NCBI GenBank assembly: GCA_027000565.1
Contig: JALTNS010000415.1
Coordinates: 1-36,203 of the forward strand
Direction: 5' to 3'
DNA from: Rhizobiaceae bacterium
GTDB lineage: Bacteria > Pseudomonadota > Alphaproteobacteria > Rhizobiales > Rhizobiaceae
DNA: 36,203 nucleotides
The notes beneath the pieces are model-generated. The model did no database searches and was not told where the DNA came from. It saw only the letters and a list, made by a program, of their open reading frames with translations. The position numbers and the translations under genes were made by a program. This document shows, piece after piece, positions 28,613 to 36,203 of the stretch; positions within the stretch are counted from its first letter, which is position 1, and each line of letters opens with the position of its first letter.

Positions 28613-30142
28613 TTATTCACCGGTAATTTTTGCACCTTTTCGTATTCTCTGAACATAAGGCAATACGACAGGAACAAACAAACACAGGGCAGCGATGACA
28701 AGAATTGAGAACGTAAGCGGCCTTTCCCACAAAAATGACCAACTGTCGTTATTGATCAACAACGCACGGCGCAGATTTTCCTCCATCATGCCGCCCAGAA
28801 TAAACCCAAGGATCATCGGTGCCATTGGGAAATCCAGAAAACGCAGCATGACGGCGATAAAACCAAACAGCACCATGAGTTGAATATCGAAAGTGTTGAA
28901 GCTGACAAAATACACGCCGATCAGGGAGAAAAATAAAATCAGCGGCAGCAAAAACCGTGACGGGATTGCCAGCACCCGGGCGATATAAGGTATCAACGGC
29001 AGGTTGAGTACAAGCAGTATAATATTGCCAATCCACATTGAAACTATGACCGACCAGAACACCTCCGGCTGATCAATATAAAGCCGGGGACCGGGTTGAA
29101 TGCCATAGCCAATCAGCGCGCCAAGCATGATTGCTGTTGTGCCTGAGCCTGGAATACCAAGCGTCAACAGCGGAACAAACGAACCCGTTGCAGCTGCATT
29201 GTTGGCGGTCTCTGGTGCGGCAAGACCGCGAATTGAACCCTTGCCAAATTCCTTGCCCTTGACCGGCCCGGCAATCCGCTGCTCAGTTCCATATGCGAGA
29301 AAGCTTGCAATGGTCGCACCCGCACCGGGCAATACACCGATTAGAAATCCCAGAAATGACGAGCGACCTATGACAGGCACCATCTCCTTCACTTCGTCAT
29401 TGGAAAGTTTCATCGAGCCAAGGTTGGCAGATGCTTCCATTTCTTCTTTGCGCGAGGCATCACTGGTCGGTTTCAAAATGGCAATCAACGCCTCAGACAA
29501 CGCAAATGTCGCCATTACCAGGAGCAGAAAAGATATGCCATCAATGAGGTCGATCAATCCAAGGGTGAAACGCGGAATACCCTGTGTCTGATCGGTGCCG
29601 ACTGTGGATAACATCAAGCCGACAACTGTCATCAACAGGGCCTTCAACATTTCGCCTTTTCCGGCAAAGGCGGCCACTGCCGTGAGACCCAGAACCATCA
29701 GCGCAAAATAGTCGGTCGATTGGAAAGAAAGCGAAACACTTGCCAGATAGGGCGCTGCAACAAGCAGGAATATTGCTGCAATTACACCGCCGGAAAACGA
29801 TGAATAGGCAGCAATCGCCAGTGCTTTGCCGGCCATTCCCTTTCTGGCCATAGGATAGCCATCAAATGACGTGGCAACCGTACTGGCCACACCGGGAGCG
29901 TTGATGAGAATGGATGATGTTGAGCCGCCAAAAATTGCGCCATAATATACCGCGGCCATGAGTATGATCCCGGTTGAAGGATCGAGGCTGGCGGCAATCG
30001 GGATCATCAGCGCAATGGCCGACATCGGCCCAAGCCCCGGCAACATGCCGATAAATGTTCCAGCAAGACAGCCTATGACTACAAACACCAGGTTGGTCAG
30101 GGTCAATGCCGTCGACAGTCCGACGATTATTCCCTCTATCAT
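28613..30142 (-). CDS. Tripartite tricarboxylate transporter permease, TctA family
   Basis: [76 protein letters not shown], characteristic TctA motifs. Confidence 0.95.
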   Translation of the reverse strand: MIEGIIVGLSTALTLTNLVFVVIGCLAGTFIGMLPGLGPMSAIALMIPIAASLDPSTGIILMAAVYYGAIFGGSTSSILINAPGVASTVATSFDGYPMARKGMAGKALAIAAYSSFSGGVIAAIFLLVAAPYLASVSLSFQSTDYFALMVLGLTAVAAFAGKGEMLKALLMTVVGLMLSTVGTDQTQGIPRFTLGLIDLIDGISFLLLVMATFALSEALIAILKPTSDASRKEEMEASANLGSMKLSNDEVKEMVPVIGRSSFLGFLIGVLPGAGATIASFLAYGTEQRIAGPVKGKEFGKGSIRGLAAPETANNAAATGSFVPLLTLGIPGSGTTAIMLGALIGYGIQPGPRLYIDQPEVFWSVIVSMWIGNIILLVLNLPLIPYIARVLAIPSRFLLPLILFFSLIGVYFVSFNTFDIQLMVLFGFIAVMLRFLDFPMAPMILGFILGGMMEENLRRALLINNDSWSFLWERPLTFSILVIAALCLFVPVVLPYVQRIRKGAKITGE

Positions 30143-30143
30143 T

Positions 30144-30605
30144 TCAATCCCCTTGCATGAACCATGGGAATGGCTCGATAAAAACGTCAAGGCCCTGGGT
30201 CATCAATACCCAGAAACCGACTACCAGCGGCAAGGCAATCAGCAGAAGCTTCATCACAGACCTTTCACCCAGCAAGGCAAATCCGGCGATCAGAAAAACA
30301 GAGGTTGAGAAGATAAATCCGAATGGGCGGATGGTCAGGCCGTAGAGCGACATCAAGGCAAGGAACAACCCCGCGACCAGCCAGTTCTGTTTGCCCAGTT
30401 TAGGCATTTCACCGGAACCCGGTTTGAATATCACCATAAGAGAAAGCGCAATCCCCAAAACGGTCAAAATTTCCGGCATGGTTCGCGCGTGGAATGCCGC
30501 CTTGGCCTGAAACGGCAACAGGACGATCTGCTGGCTCAAAAAACCATAGGAAACGCAGAAAACCAGAAGGATCAGGCCGCCAATCCGGTCCTTTGAAAAC
30601 AGCAT
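30144..30605 (-). CDS. Tripartite tricarboxylate transporter small permease, TctB family
   Basis: 153 aa, four hydrophobic segments, between TctA and TctC. Confidence 0.88.
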   Translation of the reverse strand: MLFSKDRIGGLILLVFCVSYGFLSQQIVLLPFQAKAAFHARTMPEILTVLGIALSLMVIFKPGSGEMPKLGKQNWLVAGLFLALMSLYGLTIRPFGFIFSTSVFLIAGFALLGERSVMKLLLIALPLVVGFWVLMTQGLDVFIEPFPWFMQGD

Positions 30606-30681
30606 AGTTGATCCCCGATATTTTTCTGACGAGGCAATTGTGACGCCCCGCCAGAATTCATCTGTGAAAATTCAGGTCGGC

Positions 30682-31653
30682 TTAGAGAAAACCGAGTTCT
30701 TTCATCAGGCCGCCGATGTCTTTTTCCTGTTGTTCAAGGAATTTGACAAAATCATCGCCCGGATTAAAAATTTCCACCCAGCCCATGCGATCACGTACGG
30801 CTGCCCATTCCGGCGTGCCATACATTTTTGTCAATGCATTGATATACATGGCTTTTTTATCATCCGGCAGGCCAGGTGCTGCAAAAAAACCGCGCCAGTT
30901 GACAAAACTGGTGCCCTTGGAACCGGCTTCATCGCAGGTTGGCGTATCAGGAGAAGCAGCAAGCCGTTTCATGGCTGTAACGCAGAGAATTTTTACTTCA
31001 CCTTGACGGGCTAGCGCAATAGCTTCACCAAATCCGGTGGCCAGCGCCTTGATTTCTCCGGAAAGCAGTCCGGCCATCGCCTTTCCACCTGCATCATAAG
31101 GAATATATTTCACCTTGCCTGGATCAGCTCCGGCATTTTTCATCACCAAAGCCGCCACCAGATGATCCATGCCACCGGCGACCGACCCACCGCCAATTGC
31201 AACCTTCGTTGAATCCATCTTGTAAGCATCAATGAGCCCGGCGAAATCCTTTATCTCGGAATTCTTTCCGACAACCATGGCACCGTAGTCTCCGATAGTG
31301 CCGGCAATTGGAGTCAGGTCCCGAAACGATTGCGGAAACACTTTTTGTAAGGAGCGAATGACAATTGGCGTCGAATTGACCATCAATGTGCCGAAGTTCT
31401 TAGTTTCAATCAGATTGGCAATTGCCTTGCCACCGCCGCCGCCGGACATATTTTCGTAGGATGCCGATCCGACAATACCAGATTTTGTCAGGGCTTCTCC
31501 GGTACCGCGCGCGGTTCCGTCCCAGCCACCACCGGCGCCGCCGGGGATTAAAAATTTAATTTCGTCCACCACTTTATGTGACCCGGCCATCGCAACCGAA
31601 GCACTCAATACAAGTGCCGATGCTGCCAATGCCAGTCTGAATTTTTTTAACAT
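30682..31653 (-). CDS. Tripartite tricarboxylate transporter substrate-binding protein, TctC family
   Basis: Signal peptide MLKKFRLALAASALVLSASVAMAG; IKFLIPGGAGGGWDGTARGTGEAL..; ..VKYIPYDAGGKAMAGLLSGEIKA. Confidence 0.93.
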   Translation of the reverse strand: MLKKFRLALAASALVLSASVAMAGSHKVVDEIKFLIPGGAGGGWDGTARGTGEALTKSGIVGSASYENMSGGGGGKAIANLIETKNFGTLMVNSTPIVIRSLQKVFPQSFRDLTPIAGTIGDYGAMVVGKNSEIKDFAGLIDAYKMDSTKVAIGGGSVAGGMDHLVAALVMKNAGADPGKVKYIPYDAGGKAMAGLLSGEIKALATGFGEAIALARQGEVKILCVTAMKRLAASPDTPTCDEAGSKGTSFVNWRGFFAAPGLPDDKKAMYINALTKMYGTPEWAAVRDRMGWVEIFNPGDDFVKFLEQQEKDIGGLMKELGFL

Positions 31654-31804
31654 GATTTTCTCCCGGTACCATTGTACGAATTAATCTGAATTTGATGCCA
31701 ATTCGAAGAATGGCATTTCAGACTGCGACATAATGCGCATTCTTGCCAGCTAGGACAACAGAAATCTCGCCCGTTCAAAATGTTCCGCAACTGGACGCTG
31801 ATAA

Positions 31805-32710
31805 TTAGCGGCGATAAAGCACCCGCAGAATGTCTGAAAGGCTCTGCTGAGTTGATTTGCCAGATGTGTTGATCACCACATCGGCGCGGGAATAGCTTTT
31901 TTCCCGCTCCGACAGAATGTTTTTTAATTGCCGCATGGCATCCGGGTTTCCAGCCATTGGCCGCTCATCGCCCTGGCTTCGGACTCTTGCCATGTGCTCT
32001 TCCGGTCGGGCCTTCAGCCAGATCGTCGTGCAATTATCGAGCAAAAACTGATAGGTTTCGGGTTCATTGACAATGCCTCCGGCCACCGCCAGCACCATAC
32101 TACCGCGCGAGCCGATAATATTTTTTAGCGACTGCAATTCCAGTTTGCGATATCCTTCAACACCGTAAAGGGCCATGACTTCGTTTACCGGTATGCCGCT
32201 GACCTCTTCAATATCGTCATTGAGCTCCTGAAATGGCAGCCCGATTTTTTCGGCCACCTGCCGACCCAAAGTGGATTTGCCGGCCCCGCGCAGACCGATA
32301 AAAGCCAGGCGCCGGACCGGTTTTTTGGTGATTTTCTGTGGTTCCAGAATTTCCAGTATCTGGCGATGCTGCTCTTCATTGGCATTTTGCAGCGCCAGCA
32401 CCATTCTTGAAACCCGACTTTCATGTTGAATTTCCGGTTTCAGGAACCATTGAATATTTTCTCCCAACGCTGCCGCAATACGATAGAGCAGCAGAACGGA
32501 AATATTGCCGGTTCCCGCTTCCAGTTGCGCCAGATACCGTTGCGACACACCCGACAGCTCCGAAAGCGCCTTGCGCGAAAGTTTTTTCGATATCCTTGCC
32601 TTGCGTACCCGGTCGCCGATAAATCCCAAAAGCACACCTTCATCAATTCCGTAATGGTTTGAAGGTTTTGCAATCCGGTCTTTAATATTGGTGGTGATAT
32701 CAGTATCCAT
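31805..32710 (-). CDS. boxR: BoxR/BzdR-type regulator: N-terminal HTH + C-terminal shikimate-kinase-like domain
   Basis: RVRKARISKKLSRKALSELSGVSQRYLAQLEAGTGNISVLLLYRIAAAL (HTH) and RRLAFIGLRGAGKSTLGRQVAEKIGLPFQELNDDIEEVSG (P-loop); adjacent to boxA. Confidence 0.9.
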   Translation of the reverse strand: MDTDITTNIKDRIAKPSNHYGIDEGVLLGFIGDRVRKARISKKLSRKALSELSGVSQRYLAQLEAGTGNISVLLLYRIAAALGENIQWFLKPEIQHESRVSRMVLALQNANEEQHRQILEILEPQKITKKPVRRLAFIGLRGAGKSTLGRQVAEKIGLPFQELNDDIEEVSGIPVNEVMALYGVEGYRKLELQSLKNIIGSRGSMVLAVAGGIVNEPETYQFLLDNCTTIWLKARPEEHMARVRSQGDERPMAGNPDAMRQLKNILSEREKSYSRADVVINTSGKSTQQSLSDILRVLYRR

Positions 32711-32738
32711 TTTTCAGTTTTCGGCTGTATTCTTCTGC

Positions 32739-33956
32739 TCAGTAGGTTTCCACATGATAACGACCTTCATCACGCATGGTTGTTCGAAGTTTCGACCAGT
32801 CCAGACCGGAAGAATTCGCAATCTGTTCAAATGCCTGTTCAACTCCCTCTTCCATCGATTTTAATCCACACATATATATATGGGTCTTTGGCAGGGGTAG
32901 AAGACTTGCCAGGCTCTCCTTTTCATCAAGCATTCCCTGTTGAACATATTTTTTGGGCAGGTCCTTTTCACGCGACAAACAAAATATGGTTTTCATGAAC
33001 TGTTCCGGTACTTTCTTCAAAGGTCCGAAATAAGGAAGGGAGCTGGAACTGCGCGCACCAAAAAATAACATCAGTTTGTTTTGTATTTCGGGACTGGTCC
33101 GCTGCCTTTGCATGGTGAATGCGCGAAACGGTGCCGAGCCCGTGCCTGTGCAAATCATTATCAAATTTGCATCAGGATCATCCGGCATCAAAAATGTCGA
33201 ACCAAACGGGCCAATTATTTCAACCTCATCATCTCGCTGTAGATCACATAGATAATTGGAGCAAATGCCATGTTTTTCGCGTTTAATTGTCAGCGAAAGA
33301 TTATTGGTTTGTGGCCGCTCACCATCCCTTGGGCTTGATATGGAATACAGTCTTGGCAAATGCGGTTTACCATTGTCATCCAGACCTGGCGCAATGATAC
33401 CGATACTTTGACCCTCAAGAACCGGAAATGTGTGGTCGGCCAGATCAATCACAAGATGGCGAACATCACTGTCTGCATCATCAGCGGTAAGGCGAAAGTT
33501 TCCCTGTACCCGAACTCGAAGCGGATTGCTGATATTGTGGAGGTTGATACTTGGTTGTGATGCTGTTGCCGGAGCTCTGGCCTGCCCGCCCGCACCCTCA
33601 TGAGCCGTGTCGAGCAGTTGCTGAATAGCATCATCAAGTGATGCACCGCTTGTACCATCAGAAATGGCAATTTCTGCCTGCTCGGGCAAATCCATCCATT
33701 CCAGTTGCTCGTCGAGAGAATAGGGCGATGATACAACCCGCCAATTATCAATTGCACCGGTTGGGCAAGGTCCAATGCAATGCAGGCAATGCTCGCACAT
33801 GCTTGCATCGACCACCACATTGTCATCATTGTGGCTGATTGCCCCAATGGGGCAAGCATCTTCACAGGTGTGGCAACGTATGCAAATTTCCGGGTCAATC
33901 AGGTGTTGTTTGATCGGCGCATTCATATTTCCGCTTTCCTGGGACTGTTGGGTCAA
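32739..33956 (-). CDS. boxA: Benzoyl-CoA 2,3-epoxidase reductase component BoxA
   Basis: N-terminal two-cluster ferredoxin (CIRCHTCEDACPIGAI..CEHCLHCIGPCPTGAI) plus FAD/NAD(P)-binding reductase domain (MICTGTGSAPFRAFTMQR). Confidence 0.92.
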   Translation of the reverse strand: MTQQSQESGNMNAPIKQHLIDPEICIRCHTCEDACPIGAISHNDDNVVVDASMCEHCLHCIGPCPTGAIDNWRVVSSPYSLDEQLEWMDLPEQAEIAISDGTSGASLDDAIQQLLDTAHEGAGGQARAPATASQPSINLHNISNPLRVRVQGNFRLTADDADSDVRHLVIDLADHTFPVLEGQSIGIIAPGLDDNGKPHLPRLYSISSPRDGERPQTNNLSLTIKREKHGICSNYLCDLQRDDEVEIIGPFGSTFLMPDDPDANLIMICTGTGSAPFRAFTMQRQRTSPEIQNKLMLFFGARSSSSLPYFGPLKKVPEQFMKTIFCLSREKDLPKKYVQQGMLDEKESLASLLPLPKTHIYMCGLKSMEEGVEQAFEQIANSSGLDWSKLRTTMRDEGRYHVETY

Positions 33957-35413
33957 GCCATGTGTATTTGTACGTATTCAAAATCGCCCGGCTTGTTGTC
34001 AATTCCCATTCGCGGTGGAGAAATCCAATTGGCATATTTACCAGGTTGCCATTCAGGCTTCATCAGCGACTTTATAAAGTCACCGTCAGCAGTGGTTGGA
34101 AGCCATTGCCCTTTGGATGCTTCCCACTGCTCGCTTGTCAATAGTTCTCCCTCCGGAGAAACATGATGATTGGCAAAAGTGCCGATTTTCCGGTGAAACC
34201 CCTGGTGTGGCAGCGTTAATTCAAAATTGACACCGGCTTTTTTGATAATGGCATTCCAGCGCTTAACTCCACTTGCCGCATCTTTCGAATAGTCGTCCCG
34301 CAACCGCATATTGATCGCAGAAAGAGCTGGCACCGTTTCGCTGATTATTTTGCCATCTCTCACAGATACCGCTGGATAGGTATCATTGTGCAATTGGTGA
34401 TCATCATCAATTTTTACTTCGCCATAGCGCCCCTTGATTCCGGCATTGAACGCATTGGCAGCATTGGTTGATATTTCCGCACCAAACAAATCGAGGGACA
34501 ACGTATAGTGAAGGTTCATCTTTTTCTGAATTGTCGGCAGATCAATCACACCAAGTGCTCTTACAGCATTGATGTCCTCGGGATCATCGATACCGGCCTC
34601 ATTCATGGCCTCGCAGGTGCGCTGGATGGTACGTCCAACGCCGGTTTCACCAACAAACATGTGATGGGCTTCTTCGGTCAACATGAAACGGCAGGTGCGC
34701 GACAGCGGGTCGAATCCGGACTGGGCCAGTGCCTCAAGCTGCATTTTGCCATCGCGATCTGTGAAATAGGTGAACATGAAAAATGAAAGCCAATCCGGTG
34801 TTTCTTCATTGAAAGCGCCCAGCATGCGCGGCGCTTCCTCCGATCCCGATGCGCGTTGTAAAAGACCATTTGCTTCTTCTCGGCCATCGGCGCCAAAGTA
34901 TTTTTGCAGAATATAGACCATGGCCCACAGATGGCGGCCCTCTTCGACATTCACCTGAAACAAATTGCGCATGTCATAAAGCGACGGGGCGGTTTTTCCC
35001 AAAAAACGCTGTTGCTCGACCGAGGCCGGTTCGGTATCGCCCTGAATGACCACAAGGCGCCGCAACATCGAACGATACTCGCCGGGTAGTTCCTGCCACG
35101 CTGGTTCACCATAGTGTTCGCCGCACGGAATACGGCGGTCCGCTACTTTGGGAGCAAGCAAAATGCCCCAGCGATATTCCGGCATTTTAACATAGTCGAA
35201 CTTTGCCCAGCCCTTGGGATCAACGCTGACCGCCGTTCTGAGATAAACGCTGCTTTCCTGAAAACCCTTCGGGCCAAGGTCATTCCACCATGTGAGATAA
35301 CCCGGGTGCCATTTCTCCAGCGCTTTTAACACCCGTCGATCAGAAGAAAGGTTCACATTGTTTGGAATTAGGGTGTCGTAACTTACGTTTGTCGTGTCGG
35401 CCATACTACTCAC
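33953..35413 (-). CDS. boxB: Benzoyl-CoA 2,3-epoxidase oxygenase component BoxB
   Basis: 486 aa; YLTWWNDLGPKGFQESSVYLRTAVSVDPKGWAKFDYVKMPEYRWGILLAP..VNVEEGRHLWAMVYIL..EEAHHMFVGETGV (di-iron ligands); ATGA overlap with boxA. Confidence 0.94.
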   Translation of the reverse strand: MSSMADTTNVSYDTLIPNNVNLSSDRRVLKALEKWHPGYLTWWNDLGPKGFQESSVYLRTAVSVDPKGWAKFDYVKMPEYRWGILLAPKVADRRIPCGEHYGEPAWQELPGEYRSMLRRLVVIQGDTEPASVEQQRFLGKTAPSLYDMRNLFQVNVEEGRHLWAMVYILQKYFGADGREEANGLLQRASGSEEAPRMLGAFNEETPDWLSFFMFTYFTDRDGKMQLEALAQSGFDPLSRTCRFMLTEEAHHMFVGETGVGRTIQRTCEAMNEAGIDDPEDINAVRALGVIDLPTIQKKMNLHYTLSLDLFGAEISTNAANAFNAGIKGRYGEVKIDDDHQLHNDTYPAVSVRDGKIISETVPALSAINMRLRDDYSKDAASGVKRWNAIIKKAGVNFELTLPHQGFHRKIGTFANHHVSPEGELLTSEQWEASKGQWLPTTADGDFIKSLMKPEWQPGKYANWISPPRMGIDNKPGDFEYVQIHMA

Positions 35414-35447
35414 CTGTTGTTATAATTGTTTGATGACATTGGTCTTT

Positions 35448-36203
35448 TCAGACCCGTCGTTTGTCAAATTCACCGCGCTTGCCGGTTCCGTAACTACGCA
35501 GCGCACCCTTTTCACCAACCGCGTTGGGGCGCTGAAAAATCCAGTTCTGCCAGGCCGTCAACCGTCCAAAAATCCGGGTTTCCATGGTTTCAGGCCCGGG
35601 GAAACGAAGATTTGCTTCCATGCCAGTCATGGCATCCGGAGAGAAACTTGCCCGCTCCTCCATAAAAACGCGAACCTCGTCCTCCCAGTCGATGTCATCA
35701 TAGGCAAATGTGACAAGCCCCAGTTCATCGGCATCACCAGCTTCAATTGGTATCAGCAATTTCTGTTTTGCACTGGCTATACGGGCGGAATCACCGAGGA
35801 ACCTTGTTTCAAGCCTGGTGAGGTTATTTGACATTGGAAACGGGCCAAAACTGGCCTCGCTCAAGATCAGCGTGGCAACCGGTCGGTCATCATCTTCAAA
35901 TTCGCCCATCGCCATGTAGGAGCGATCGACCGCAAACAACAGTTCCGCCAGAATTCCGGCAAAACACGAACCGGGCTCGACCAGCGCAACAAGCGACCGC
36001 GAAGTCAAATCGACACGCTTGAGAACACGTTTCCAGTAGAGCAGAATTTCATTGGCCAGCCAGTGATCGCGATTGTCGAACAAAATCTGTTCATGAGCAA
36101 GTACGGCTTGCGGATCGCCACTGGTCGAAAAAGTAACAACACCAAGCTCCAGCTCATTAAACCGCAGATGCAAGAGCGCGTCATCAAGTTCACGAGCACA
36201 ACG
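35448..36203 (-). CDS. boxC: Benzoyl-CoA-dihydrodiol lyase BoxC, C-terminal part (5' end beyond window)
   Basis: Frame is open to the right window edge (RCARELDDALLHLRFNELELGVVTFSTSGDPQAVLAHEQ...); the track start at 36173 is an internal TTG. Ends IFGRLTAWQNWIFQRPNAVGEKGALRSYGTGKRGEFDKRRV*, BoxC-like; upstream of boxB. Confidence 0.9.
   Translation of the reverse strand, partial: RCARELDDALLHLRFNELELGVVTFSTSGDPQAVLAHEQILFDNRDHWLANEILLYWKRVLKRVDLTSRSLVALVEPGSCFAGILAELLFAVDRSYMAMGEFEDDDRPVATLILSEASFGPFPMSNNLTRLETRFLGDSARIASAKQKLLIPIEAGDADELGLVTFAYDDIDWEDEVRVFMEERASFSPDAMTGMEANLRFPGPETMETRIFGRLTAWQNWIFQRPNAVGEKGALRSYGTGKRGEFDKRRV

Overview
The window comes from an alphaproteobacterial (Rhizobiales-like) chromosome and holds about 28 protein-coding genes. 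From left to right: (i) the 3' tip of mutS (+), then the transcription/translation operon rimP-nusA-ylxR(rnpM)-infB-rbfA-truB (-), preceded by a promoter plus a UUCG-capped intrinsic terminator that looks like a rimP-leader attenuator; (ii) gcrA (-) and argD-argF-hslO (+); (iii) an RND efflux pair (+) whose permease is split by a 1-nt frameshift and carries an unusual hydrophobic insert between its two halves; (iv) a minus-strand methylated-amine-type cluster: XRE-cupin regulator, two tandem DMGDH/sarcosine-dehydrogenase-like flavoproteins, ICL/PEP-mutase-family protein, non-Pyl MttB-family methyltransferase, PPOX-family protein; (v) a tripartite tricarboxylate transporter (TctCBA) with a DeoR/GlpR-type regulator; (vi) an aerobic benzoyl-CoA (box) cluster boxC(partial)-boxB-boxA-boxR. 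The least explained element is a ~143-bp structured intergenic repeat present in three ~90% identical copies (8517, 12948, 27556), with a compensatory base change in its terminal hairpin. Other signals: a perfect 12-bp inverted repeat upstream of the XRE-cupin regulator, a 10-bp tandem direct repeat at the RND promoter, and a promoter-then-terminator unit upstream of argD. No CRISPR array, tRNA, rRNA or transposase gene was seen. All assignments come from reading the sequence; no database search was run.
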